Assembly: GCA_002716625.1 (NCBI GenBank)
Contig: PBAS01000080.1
Coordinates: 1-51,281, forward strand
From: Phycisphaeraceae bacterium
GTDB lineage: Bacteria; Planctomycetota; Phycisphaerae; Phycisphaerales; Phycisphaeraceae
Reading direction: 5' to 3'
DNA: 51,281 nucleotides
Shown here piece by piece: positions 11,423 to 19,660 of the stretch; position 1 is the first letter of the stretch, and each line of letters begins with the position of its first letter. A program made the position numbers and the translations under genes. The notes below the pieces were generated by a model that saw only the letters and a list, made by a program, of their open reading frames with translations, did no database searches and had not been told where the DNA came from.

Positions 11423-14400
11423 ATGGCCGTGAAAACCAGATGGTGGCATACAGAAAGCAACACCGTTGTCTGCACACTCTGTCCACGAGAATGTCATATC
11501 CCAAATGACAGTCGTGGCTTCTGTTTCGTGCGTGCAAACGTTGATGGCGAGCTCAAGCTGACGACGGATGGCCGCAGTTCCGGTTTCTGTATTGACCCAA
11601 TTGAGAAGAAGCCGCTTAATCATTTCCTGCCCGGCACATCCATTCTTTCTTTCGGTACCGCTGGCTGCAACCTCGGCTGCAAGTTCTGCCAGAACTGGGA
11701 CATCTCCAAAAGCCGTAAAATGGATCGATTGGCAGATGAAGCTTCACCACAGGCCATTATTGAAGCGGCCAAGCAATCTGGGTGTCGTAGTATCGCTTTT
11801 ACCTACAACGACCCGATTATCTGGGCCGAGTACGCAATTGAAATTGCCAAGGTGGCACGTGATCACAATATTAAAACGGTTGCAGTCACCGCCGGATATA
11901 TCAGTCCTGATGCCCGAGAGGAATTTTTTCAGTGGATTGATGCAGCCAATGTTGACCTAAAAGCATTTACTGAATCATTCTATCGACGCCTGACCCAGAC
12001 CCACCTGCAACCGGTCCTTGACACGCTGGTCTACCTGAAACATGAGACTGATGTCTGGTTTGAAATCACTAATCTAATTATCCCGGGAGAAAATGATTCA
12101 CCACAGGAACTACAGCAGATGTGCGAATGGATCGTGAACAAGATAGGCGATGACGTACCGGTCCACTTCACGGCCTTTCATCCAGACTTTAAGATGGTGG
12201 ATAAACCACGCACACCTCATGAAACCCTCCTCTGTGCACAACGGATTGCACTCAATTCAGGGATCAAGTACGCCTATGTCGGGAATGTGTACGACAAGCA
12301 GAATCAGAGTACCTATTGTCCGTCATGCCATGCACTGGTAATCGAACGTGACTGGTACGAGCTCGGTGAATACCACCTTGACGACAGTCGCTGTTCACAA
12401 TGTGGTCAAACGATACCCGGCGTGTTCGAAGTAAGACACGGAAACTGGGGTCGCAAACGAATCCCAATCACCATCGGGCAGGCCGATGCCAATCATGGTG
12501 TCATTTCTTGTCATTCATCTCAGCAGAACACTGCCGGATCAAAGGAATTTGGCAGCCTGACCAAGCCCCAACAATTAGAACCGCACTTGCTGACCAAAGA
12601 ACCGGCAAAAACGACCGTCCCAAAACCAAAAACCAGCTTCACTGAACAGGAGATGGAATCCGTTACCACGTATACACGCTGCATCATTGAAGCTGTCGCA
12701 AACCGTTGCAAACCGGATACCGTTCCAGTACCCGCAATTGGTACTGCCCTGAGCTACGGGGTCTTTGTGACACTCAAACGTATGACCCAACTTCGCGCCT
12801 GTTGCGGCCGCTGGGGTACTGAAACAAGTCATACATTGGGAAACCTGTTGATGATCGCTGCCACTGACTCCGCCACGAGTGACCTGCGGTTTGCCCGGAT
12901 TACACCAGAAGAACTGCCCCTGTTGTCAATTGAAGTATCATTCATTTTCAATCCTCAACCCATCAAAGAACAGGGTGAAGACCGAATCTCAACCATTGAA
13001 ATTGACAAGCATGGGTTGGCTGTTGACCACCCTCTGGGCCGTGGGCTTCTACTTCCCCAAGCAGCAACCGAAGCCCGCTGGGATGCCAAAATGTTTCTTG
13101 ATCAAGTGTGCTGCAAAGCGGGGTTGCCTGAAGATACGTGGCGACGTGACACCCAAGCGGAATTAACCACCTTTCAAACCAATGTTCTTACTAGCCCAGC
13201 ACCGCAAATGGAATTGGATCCGATACACTTTCATACCCGACACACATCGGACCTGATTCATATCGCCAACCTCGTGTTACAGGATCAGGCCATTGAACAC
13301 ATGATCGAAGACTGGATGACCCAAATCCATGTCGAAGAGTTGGGCTTGTATATGCAGACCCGCTCCAAACTATCCACAACGGCCGTTGGACCGGGAAATA
13401 GCTTGATCAAGCTGATTCAATTGGCCGTACATTCACTCAAGGAAATCTGTACCCGTAAACGCGTCGAGTTGGATCAGATCACACGCCTGACCCTGCTGCG
13501 TGAACCGATCCACTTGGTACCTGATGACTACCCAAACCGTCATCGATCACTGACTAATTGTGCCATCTTGGGTCGGAGGGGACCAAAATGGTCATTAAGT
13601 CTACCGGGAACTGACCGCCGCCAGACGAATCAAGACCGGATCGGTTTAACCCTATCCAACCTCAAGATCTTGCCCAACAGTTGGCAGAGTTCGGACACAT
13701 CTTTAACGGCGTTTACCATGATGACATTCAAATCTCGACAACGGCCCAGCGGGTTGAAAATCCGTCAATCAGCGATGGCAGGTCAGTTTTACCCAGCCGA
13801 TCCCAAGCAGATGAATCGGCAGATTGATGCGTGCATGGATCTTGGGCAACAAGAGGCCGCGGATGAAGATCTCGCCTGCCGCCGCGCCATCATGTTGCCT
13901 CATGCAGGCTGGATGTTCTGTGGAAACATCATCGGCAGAACACTTGCGAGATCCATTGTGCCCGCAACCGTTATTATCATTGGCCCCAAACACACAGCCT
14001 TGGGGGCCAACTGGTCAATCGCACCACATACCCGTTGGGATATCCCCGGCGCATCGATTCCCATTGCGACCGAATTGGGTGATGCGTTGGTCAAATCCGT
14101 TCCAAACTTAGAGCCCGAACCTGAAGCTCACCGCATGGAACATGGCTCAGAGGTACTCATTCCATTTCTATACCGGTTGAATCCAAAGGTTCGCATTTTG
14201 CCAATTGCAATCGGACAGACTGACTATGATGCGACCGACGCGCTGGCCGAATCACTATCCGAACTAAGCCGCCAAAGCGGCAAGGACCTCCTGCTGGTCA
14301 TTTCAAGTGACATGAATCACTTCGCACCAGAAGCAGAAAACCGTTACCTGGACCGGATGGCACTTGAGGCGATGTGTACTGGCGACCCATGGCAACTCTA

Positions 14401-14581
14401 CAATACGTGCACTGAAGCCAACATCAGCATGTGTGGCATGCTTCCGGCATGTATTGTCATGCGTGCACTTCGCAAGCAATCGAACACGCTAAACCCGCGA
14501 CAGGTTGCTTACGCTAACAGTGCTGCAGCTAGCGGTGATGCCAGCCGAGTGGTAGGTTATGCAGGTGTCCTACTGGACTGA
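11423..14581 (+). CDS. AmmeMemoRadiSam triple fusion: radical SAM + AMMECR1 + MEMO1
   Basis: One 1052-residue frame carries all three members of the AmmeMemoRadiSam set. Residues 1-350 are the AmrS-type radical SAM enzyme: CTLCPREC near the N-terminus, CNLGCKFC (the 4Fe-4S CxxxCxxC) near 81-88, and a CPSC/CSQC zinc-ribbon-like segment near 300-335. Residues about 410-590 are AMMECR1-like (PAIGTALSYGVFVTLKR, LRACCGRWG). Residues about 785-1052 are MEMO1-like, and the positions equivalent to the human MEMO1 metal ligands are present: His in LPHAGW, His in IGPKH, Cys in ISMCGM. Residues about 592-780 match none of these; LTLLREPIHL and LTAFTMMTFKS flank it. The three proteins are usually separate; their common reaction is not settled. 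AGGGA precedes the ATG. Confidence 0.9.
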   Translation: MAVKTRWWHTESNTVVCTLCPRECHIPNDSRGFCFVRANVDGELKLTTDGRSSGFCIDPIEKKPLNHFLPGTSILSFGTAGCNLGCKFCQNWDISKSRKMDRLADEASPQAIIEAAKQSGCRSIAFTYNDPIIWAEYAIEIAKVARDHNIKTVAVTAGYISPDAREEFFQWIDAANVDLKAFTESFYRRLTQTHLQPVLDTLVYLKHETDVWFEITNLIIPGENDSPQELQQMCEWIVNKIGDDVPVHFTAFHPDFKMVDKPRTPHETLLCAQRIALNSGIKYAYVGNVYDKQNQSTYCPSCHALVIERDWYELGEYHLDDSRCSQCGQTIPGVFEVRHGNWGRKRIPITIGQADANHGVISCHSSQQNTAGSKEFGSLTKPQQLEPHLLTKEPAKTTVPKPKTSFTEQEMESVTTYTRCIIEAVANRCKPDTVPVPAIGTALSYGVFVTLKRMTQLRACCGRWGTETSHTLGNLLMIAATDSATSDLRFARITPEELPLLSIEVSFIFNPQPIKEQGEDRISTIEIDKHGLAVDHPLGRGLLLPQAATEARWDAKMFLDQVCCKAGLPEDTWRRDTQAELTTFQTNVLTSPAPQMELDPIHFHTRHTSDLIHIANLVLQDQAIEHMIEDWMTQIHVEELGLYMQTRSKLSTTAVGPGNSLIKLIQLAVHSLKEICTRKRVELDQITRLTLLREPIHLVPDDYPNRHRSLTNCAILGRRGPKWSLSLPGTDRRQTNQDRIGLTLSNLKILPNSWQSSDTSLTAFTMMTFKSRQRPSGLKIRQSAMAGQFYPADPKQMNRQIDACMDLGQQEAADEDLACRRAIMLPHAGWMFCGNIIGRTLARSIVPATVIIIGPKHTALGANWSIAPHTRWDIPGASIPIATELGDALVKSVPNLEPEPEAHRMEHGSEVLIPFLYRLNPKVRILPIAIGQTDYDATDALAESLSELSRQSGKDLLLVISSDMNHFAPEAENRYLDRMALEAMCTGDPWQLYNTCTEANISMCGMLPACIVMRALRKQSNTLNPRQVAYANSAAASGDASRVVGYAGVLLD

Positions 14582-14887
14582 TAGCCCCACTTAGTGTCTC
14601 ACGGGTAACAAGGTGGCGATAACAACTTGGCCATCACTGGTGGACCATACACCCCCGCACTCCAAGACCCAAGACAAAGTTCGATAAATCAAATGTGGTC
14701 GCCCACGGCTCATCCAACCAGATCAGATGAATCCCCTCACCGAGGATAAAATCCCTTGCCACAGGAGAATCGTAAAGAACTAAGGCCCGCTGGCACGATG
14801 TCACTCTTTATCGCTTGATCCTCATAATCGATGACCACATAGTCTCGAGACGAATCAGCGGGTTATCATGGAATGAAAGGCTGCGAA
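14582..14887. other. Intergenic region before ndk
   Basis: 306 bp. The plus strand shows only the ndk ribosome-binding site (AAAGG near 14876). The minus strand holds a short possible gene, listed separately at 14634-14804. Confidence 0.4.
14634..14804 (-). CDS. Possible small protein, 56 residues
   Basis: A minus-strand frame starts with GTG at 14804 and stops with TGA at 14634-14636. The product is mildly hydrophobic and Trp-containing (RALVLYDSPVARDFI, GIHLIWLDEPWATTF, FVLGLGVRGC). Its composition looks protein-like, but there is no clear ribosome-binding site and I recognise no family. It lies antisense between the AmmeMemoRadiSam gene and ndk. It may be chance. Confidence 0.22.
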   Translation of the reverse strand: MTSCQRALVLYDSPVARDFILGEGIHLIWLDEPWATTFDLSNFVLGLGVRGCMVHQ

Positions 14888-15358
14888 ATGGAGACAACTT
14901 TAATCATCCTTAAACCTGATTCAGTACAACGAGGTTTAATAGGGCAAGTCATCGGTCGCTTTGAGGCCAAAGGCCTACAGATTGTGGGTGCCAAACTCAT
15001 GCAGATCCACCCTGTCCTTGCCAGAAAACACTACGCTGTCCACGAAGGCAAGCCATTCTATGGCAAACTGATTCGATTTATGACCAGTTCGCCGGTGTTG
15101 GTACTGGCCATCCGTGGCAGGAATGCAATCGGCATAAGCCGTAAGATGATAGGCGCCACATCCGGATCACAAGCAGACCCCGGCACCATTCGAGGTGACT
15201 TTGGTATCAGTGATTCATTCAACCTCATTCATGGCTCTGACACGCCAGAGTCCGCTAAGCAGGAACTCACTTTGTTCTTTACACCTGATGAATTGCTCGA
15301 CTATGACCGCACCATTGATCCGTGGGTCTATGATTTGTTAACAGAACAGACCGCATAG
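14888..15358 (+). CDS. ndk: Nucleoside diphosphate kinase
   Basis: Transfers the gamma-phosphate of ATP to nucleoside diphosphates through a phosphohistidine. The first residues METTLIILKPDSVQRGLIG and the active-site motif NLIHGSD (catalytic His) are canonical, as are GATSGSQADPGTIRGDFG and a normal WVYD ending. The start is set at the ATG at 14888 (156 residues) because family members begin at this point and AAAGG lies about eight bases upstream; the frame is open five codons further to an ATG at 14873. It stands alone. Functionally it complements dcd and nrdJ in dNTP supply. Confidence 0.96.
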   Translation: METTLIILKPDSVQRGLIGQVIGRFEAKGLQIVGAKLMQIHPVLARKHYAVHEGKPFYGKLIRFMTSSPVLVLAIRGRNAIGISRKMIGATSGSQADPGTIRGDFGISDSFNLIHGSDTPESAKQELTLFFTPDELLDYDRTIDPWVYDLLTEQTA

Positions 15359-15453
15359 AAGGTTTTTCTGGAAAAGCAGCCGTCAAGCATCCCACCCAAT
15401 GGATCAAGATACCTGGCCATAAAAGATTCACTGCGGTTCTTGCCTTCACTTGA

Positions 15454-16407
15454 CTACTGCAGTCCGGCTAATCTTGATGTAAACGCATAATTACGCCCAC
15501 CGGTTGCGCCACCAATAGCCGTCACGCAACAAGCCGCAGCCGCCGAACCGAGTCGGCCGGCATCTTGAACCGACAGCCCCTGAATCAGACCTGTTAGCAA
15601 TCCGGCGTAAAAGCTATCGCCCGCACCAGTCGTATCAATTACCGTACCATCCGGCTGGGTGATCGGAATCTGTATGAACTCGCCCACTGAAGGACTGAGC
15701 AATACACCGTCCATCCCAAGTTTGACTCCAAGTAAACCCGGCGCACCGCAATCACGATAAACATCTATCATCCGCCTAGGATCCTCTATCCCTGTCTGAT
15801 TCTTAGCTTCACTCACGGACGGTACATAGATATCCAAATGTGGCAAGATACGGTCAAGCGGTTGCAAACCACCACCCGTTCCCGCTGTATCCAGAGCTGT
15901 TTTACATCCAGCTGCTCGAATTTCCTTGAGTACATCGGGTAACTGCCGTTCCAGGTTGGGCATCAGGCTGTAATAACCAAGTAGAAACATCTTCGCCTTC
16001 GCCAGAACATCAAGGTGTTCTAACAACGCATCGGCATCCAATAGTTTGGGGGCACCAACACAGTGAAAAAAACTGCGTTCCCCTGCCTGATCAATGACGA
16101 CGACCGTCGTACTGGTTTTCCCCGTGGGATGAACCGACAGCAACTTATCGTCGATCCCCTCCTGCTTTAGAAGGTTCTGCACGATAGGAGCCCAAGCATC
16201 ATTGCCCACATAACTGAGTAACCCAACCCGCATGCCAAGCCTTGCCATCGTAACACCTGCGTTTAATGTGATCCCGCCACCGGTCAGCACTACCGAATCG
16301 GTCTCGTGCAATACCCCGGCCCCGATTGGTTGATCCAGGTGTACCGGTCGACACAAAAGATCTACCACGCAAGAACCGCAAACCACACAATCAAGTTTCT
16401 GAGCCAT
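15454..16407 (-). CDS. PfkB-family sugar kinase (ribokinase-like)
   Basis: At 317 residues from the ATG at 16407 it has the normal length of the family. The N-terminus CVVCGSCVVDLLCRP and LTGGGITLNAGVTMARLG correspond to the substrate-binding half (PfkB signature 1 region). DTTGAGDSFYAGLL near 255-268 is signature 2, with the catalytic Asp in GAGD. Two-domain sugar kinases of this fold phosphorylate ribose, fructose, adenosine or keto-sugars; the substrate cannot be read here. The frame extends upstream to 16569, but that part is an Arg-rich, Cys-rich stretch unlike the family, so it is excluded. No sugar transporter or catabolic gene is adjacent. Confidence 0.87.
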   Translation of the reverse strand: MAQKLDCVVCGSCVVDLLCRPVHLDQPIGAGVLHETDSVVLTGGGITLNAGVTMARLGMRVGLLSYVGNDAWAPIVQNLLKQEGIDDKLLSVHPTGKTSTTVVVIDQAGERSFFHCVGAPKLLDADALLEHLDVLAKAKMFLLGYYSLMPNLERQLPDVLKEIRAAGCKTALDTAGTGGGLQPLDRILPHLDIYVPSVSEAKNQTGIEDPRRMIDVYRDCGAPGLLGVKLGMDGVLLSPSVGEFIQIPITQPDGTVIDTTGAGDSFYAGLLTGLIQGLSVQDAGRLGSAAAACCVTAIGGATGGRNYAFTSRLAGLQ

Positions 16408-16888
16408 GTCCAACAGGATATCGCAAATCGCGATGTCTCGGCAGCAGCACACCACAAAACGCACGCCAAGACCCGCCAAGGTGATTTTTTCGATAGGCAC
16501 CAAGTGCCTTACTTGAATCCGAGTGCCCCTTTGCCACGGCCACAGGATCCTCCTGCGTCGCCGACGCAAGCACTCTCCAGCAGGAACCGATGGCTGCGCA
16601 ACGAACCAGAACTAACACCGAGCGACTAACGCCAAGACCTCCACGTTCTACTATCGGGCGACAAAACAATCTCCGCCATAAGACGAGGTCAGGCTGAAAT
16701 TTGTGGTTTCAAATCAGTGATGTGAACGAAAGAGGCAATCGTATCCGACTAGTTACATATGTTCTCGATCAGCACGAAAATATGAAAAGTAAATACAATA
16801 CCCGGTCGAATGGTGATCCATCACGAACCCAACCTTTCGATCTTGTCCGCTCTTGTATGCGATTCGGTTACAAGAAGGATCTAACACG
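16408..16888. other. Divergent intergenic region between the PfkB kinase and the dioxygenase
   Basis: 481 bp without a credible gene. It holds a 15-bp near-perfect palindrome at 16554-16568 (arms TGCGTCG/CGACGCA around one C), a small hairpin AGGCAC-caa-GTGCCT at 16495-16509, a TACAAT at 16794-16799 that could be a -10 for the plus-strand gene, and ACATATGT at 16755-16762. Confidence 0.4.
16554..16568. promoter_or_regulatory. 15-bp palindrome, possible operator
   Basis: TGCGTCG and CGACGCA flank a single C. It lies about 150 bp upstream of the PfkB start, a plausible distance for a regulator site; no regulator gene is in the neighbourhood. Confidence 0.3.
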
Positions 16889-17725
16889 ATGCCTAAACTG
16901 TTGACTGAAGCAGCGATCAAACAGTACCACGATGACGGCTTCTTCTTTCCTGTTCGTGCTATCACTGGGGAAGAAGCTGCGGGCACACGCCGCCAACTGG
17001 AAGCGTTCGAAGCCGAGCAGGGCAATACGATCGGCGGATCGCACCGCAACAAATCACATCTTCTGTTCACCTGGGTCGATGCACTGATGCGAAACGCCAC
17101 GGTCCTTGACGCGGTGGAAGACCTAATTGGTCCGAATATTCTTTGCTGGAACACGCTGTTCTGGGTCAAGGAGGTCGGCAGCAAGACCTTCGTGTCGTGG
17201 CACCAGGACTTGAACTACTGGGGTCTCGACACCGACGACCTGATTACGGTGTGGCTGGCCTTATCACCGGCCACAGTGGCAAGCGGGTGCATGCGTGTTC
17301 TACCGGCGAGCCACCGCGGCGATATGATGCCGCACGAAGACCGGTTCGACACCGACAACCTGCTCACACGTGGTCAGGAGATCGCGGTCGATGTCGATGA
17401 GGATCTCGCAATGTCGATGCCACTGGCTCCGGGTGAAATGTCGCTGCACAATGGTCGCCTGGCCCATGCCTCAGGGCCAAACCACGCGGCGGATCGTCGC
17501 ATTGGCCTTTCACTGCACTACATGCCCACGGAGACCCAACAGATCATAGGCGACTGGGACAGCGCTGCCTTGGTGCGAGGTGAGGACCGCCACGGCCACT
17601 TCACGCATACACCACGGCCGACGAAGGATTTTGACCCGGAGGTCGTCCCCTTCCATACAAAAGCCACCAACGCCGTACGTGAGGTCCTGTTCAAGGACGC
17701 TGAAAAGGTGCGAAAAACGCTTTGA
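16889..17725 (+). CDS. Phytanoyl-CoA dioxygenase (PhyH) family protein, type 1
   Basis: Predicted non-haem Fe(II)/2-oxoglutarate oxygenase, 278 residues. The N-terminus LTEAAIKQYHDDGFFFPVRAI is typical of PhyH. The metal triad is HQD (in VSWHQDLNYWG, about residue 105) and a distal His in LAHASGPN near 192; a following Arg in DRRIGLSLHY would bind 2-oxoglutarate. The substrate is unknown; marine relatives act on small metabolites or osmolytes. The ATG at 16889 is preceded by AAGGAT about ten bases upstream; a TTG at 16853 extends the frame without family resemblance. Base use is richer in G+C than its neighbours (38 of 60 in 17281-17340 by hand count, against 32 of 60 in 18961-19020), a possible sign of transfer. 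Confidence 0.86.
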   Translation: MPKLLTEAAIKQYHDDGFFFPVRAITGEEAAGTRRQLEAFEAEQGNTIGGSHRNKSHLLFTWVDALMRNATVLDAVEDLIGPNILCWNTLFWVKEVGSKTFVSWHQDLNYWGLDTDDLITVWLALSPATVASGCMRVLPASHRGDMMPHEDRFDTDNLLTRGQEIAVDVDEDLAMSMPLAPGEMSLHNGRLAHASGPNHAADRRIGLSLHYMPTETQQIIGDWDSAALVRGEDRHGHFTHTPRPTKDFDPEVVPFHTKATNAVREVLFKDAEKVRKTL

Positions 17726-17790
17726 AGACGCCGTTGCCGTCAACGCAGCATCTCAGTTTTGCCCCCTCACGCTGCTGCAGAGCGAGAAAT

Positions 17791-18645
17791 TCATTCTGCT
17801 GCGAGAACAGGATTTGATAACTGACCAACCTTTTCAACTTCAATGGTGACCTGATCGCCTGCCGCAAGCCAGACGGGGGGGTTACGGGCGAAACCAACCC
17901 CTGATGGTGTCCCCGTCAAAATTACCGTGCCCGGCAATAACGTCATATCACGACTTAGAAATGAGATCAGCACACGCACAGAAAATATCATGTCACTGGT
18001 ATGACTCTCCTGCATCACCTGGCCATTAAGAACCGTACGGATCGTGAGTGACTGGGGGTCTGTAATCTCATCGCTAGTGACAATCGTCGGACCCAGAGGA
18101 CAAAATGAATCGAAGCCTTTGCCCTTGATCCACTGTCCACCACCACCATTACGCTGCCAATTTCGGGCTGATACGTCGTTGGCACATGTGTATCCGAAGA
18201 CATGGCTCAGTGCATCATCTTCAGATACATTCCGTGCAACCTTGCCAATAATCACTGCCAGCTCGCATTCATAATCTGTTTCAGGCCCATTCAATTGACT
18301 AGCGGGAATGCGAATAGGGTCTCCAGGATTGGAGACCGTACTGGTCGGCTTCATAAATACAACAGGCTTTTCAGGCGGCTCGGACCCGCCTTCCCTGGCG
18401 TGTTCTGCGTAATTCAAGCCGATACAGAAAATATTGCAGGGATCCAATGGGGATAAGCGTTGGTCCGGAATAGGAAATAGTTCTCCCGTCGTTAAAATAC
18501 TCTCTGGAACTGGCCAGTCCTCTACAACCCCGCCAATGGGCTGCCGATCAAACGGATAGCCCGATAACCGTTCCGCCTGACCACTACCCAGATCTTTACC
18601 AACAACGATTTGGCCATCATGGTCATAAAATCGAATGATCCTCAC
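17791..18645 (-). CDS. Fumarylacetoacetate hydrolase (FAH) family protein
   Basis: FAH-fold hydrolases/decarboxylases act on beta-diketo or oxo-acids such as fumarylpyruvate, acylpyruvates or 2-oxo-hept-diendioate. The core is clear: CIGLNYAEHA, the metal site in ETDYECELAVIIGK (Glu-x-Glu), ANDVSARNWQ, KGFDSFCPLGP and the C-terminal LPGTVILTGTPSGVGFARNPPVWL. I place the start at GTG 18645 (284 residues) because GGAG lies eight bases upstream and the family starts with RIIRFYDHDG; the frame continues upstream to 18744 with hydrophobic residues that do not fit. It faces the PhyH gene convergently and is divergent from accD. The substrate is not deducible. Confidence 0.9.
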   Translation of the reverse strand: MRIIRFYDHDGQIVVGKDLGSGQAERLSGYPFDRQPIGGVVEDWPVPESILTTGELFPIPDQRLSPLDPCNIFCIGLNYAEHAREGGSEPPEKPVVFMKPTSTVSNPGDPIRIPASQLNGPETDYECELAVIIGKVARNVSEDDALSHVFGYTCANDVSARNWQRNGGGGQWIKGKGFDSFCPLGPTIVTSDEITDPQSLTIRTVLNGQVMQESHTSDMIFSVRVLISFLSRDMTLLPGTVILTGTPSGVGFARNPPVWLAAGDQVTIEVEKVGQLSNPVLAAE

Positions 18646-18683
18646 ATCAAGTACTCCGCAGGGTTTCGTATCCGTATAAACTG

Positions 18684-18689
18684 TATAAT
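18684..18689 (+). promoter_or_regulatory. Candidate -10 box for accD
   Basis: A consensus TATAAT preceded by TG lies 66 bp before the accD GTG start, between the divergent FAH and accD genes. No clear -35 is visible. Confidence 0.4.
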
Positions 18690-18754
18690 AAGGGCACAAC
18701 GTCAACCAAGATACCACAACGGATGCCCATAGACATACCACCAAGGATTTACCC

Positions 18755-19660
18755 GTGCCTGTAGATCAACCCAAACCTGTTGTAGTGAAAGTCCCGAACA
18801 CCGAGCAAAACCGCTCCAATTCGGCCCTGATCACAGGACGACCACTCAACAGCGAAGACTCCCGTCGCAGTGATATTCCCGAGGGGCTGTGGATGAGGTG
18901 TCCGGCATGCGAAACAATGCTCTATCGCAAAAACGTCGAACAAAACTTACGCGTCTGTCCTGACTGCGACCATCATTTCCGTATCGGTGCCGAGGATCGT
19001 GCACAACAATTGTGTGACCCGGGTAGTTTCGAGCCCATATGGCAGAACATCGCCCCGAAGGATCCGCTTCACTTCACCGATATCAAGCCATATAAACAAC
19101 GCATCTTGGAAGACCAAAGCAAAACAGGGCGCAAGGATGCTCTGCTATGCGGCAAGGGCTATATCCAAGGGCGAGGTGTCATCTTGGCATGCATGGACTT
19201 CAACTTCCGAGGCGGCTCCATGGGCAGCGTTGTGGGTGAGAAGATTACACGTTGCGCACACTTGGCAGCAGAAACCAACCTGCCGCTTATCACCGCCAGT
19301 GCTTCGGGAGGGGCTCGGATGCAAGAAGGCATCCTTGCTGTCATGCAGATGGCCAAGACAGCCGCGGCCATGGCAAAACTGGATGACGCTGGCGGACTGC
19401 ATATCAGCCTGTTGACTGATCCCACCACCGGCGGTGTTACCGCGAGCTTTGCCATGCTCGGTGATATCATCATTGCCGAACCGAAAGCAGAAATTGGTTT
19501 TGCTGGTGCAATCGTGATCGCCAACACCGTGCGACAGGAGCTACCCGAAGGTTTTCAACGTAGCGAACACCTCATGGAGAAGGGATTTATTGATCGCGTC
19601 ATCCACCGCCGCGACCTGCGGTCTGAGATCAGCCGCATCATCGACTACACAGGCAAATGA
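18755..19660 (+). CDS. accD: Acetyl-CoA carboxylase carboxyltransferase subunit beta
   Basis: Part of the carboxyltransferase that makes malonyl-CoA for fatty-acid synthesis, with AccA. Its zinc ribbon is intact: Cys 49, 52, 68 and 71 (CPAC, CPDC). The crotonase-like core shows CMDFNFRGGSMGSVVGEK, SASGGARMQEG, LTDPTTGGVTASFAMLGD and GFAGAIVIANTVRQ. At 301 residues it has the usual length. Translation starts at GTG 18755, seven to eight bases after AAGGA. The first 45 residues are a variable extension. The stop codon overlaps the start of the next gene by four bases (ATGA), so the two are translationally coupled. accA is not in the window. Confidence 0.96.
   Translation: MPVDQPKPVVVKVPNTEQNRSNSALITGRPLNSEDSRRSDIPEGLWMRCPACETMLYRKNVEQNLRVCPDCDHHFRIGAEDRAQQLCDPGSFEPIWQNIAPKDPLHFTDIKPYKQRILEDQSKTGRKDALLCGKGYIQGRGVILACMDFNFRGGSMGSVVGEKITRCAHLAAETNLPLITASASGGARMQEGILAVMQMAKTAAAMAKLDDAGGLHISLLTDPTTGGVTASFAMLGDIIIAEPKAEIGFAGAIVIANTVRQELPEGFQRSEHLMEKGFIDRVIHRRDLRSEISRIIDYTGK

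Noticed and set aside
16391..16669. Minus-strand frame upstream of the PfkB gene
   Set aside because: Overlaps the kinase start in another frame and its composition is not protein-like.
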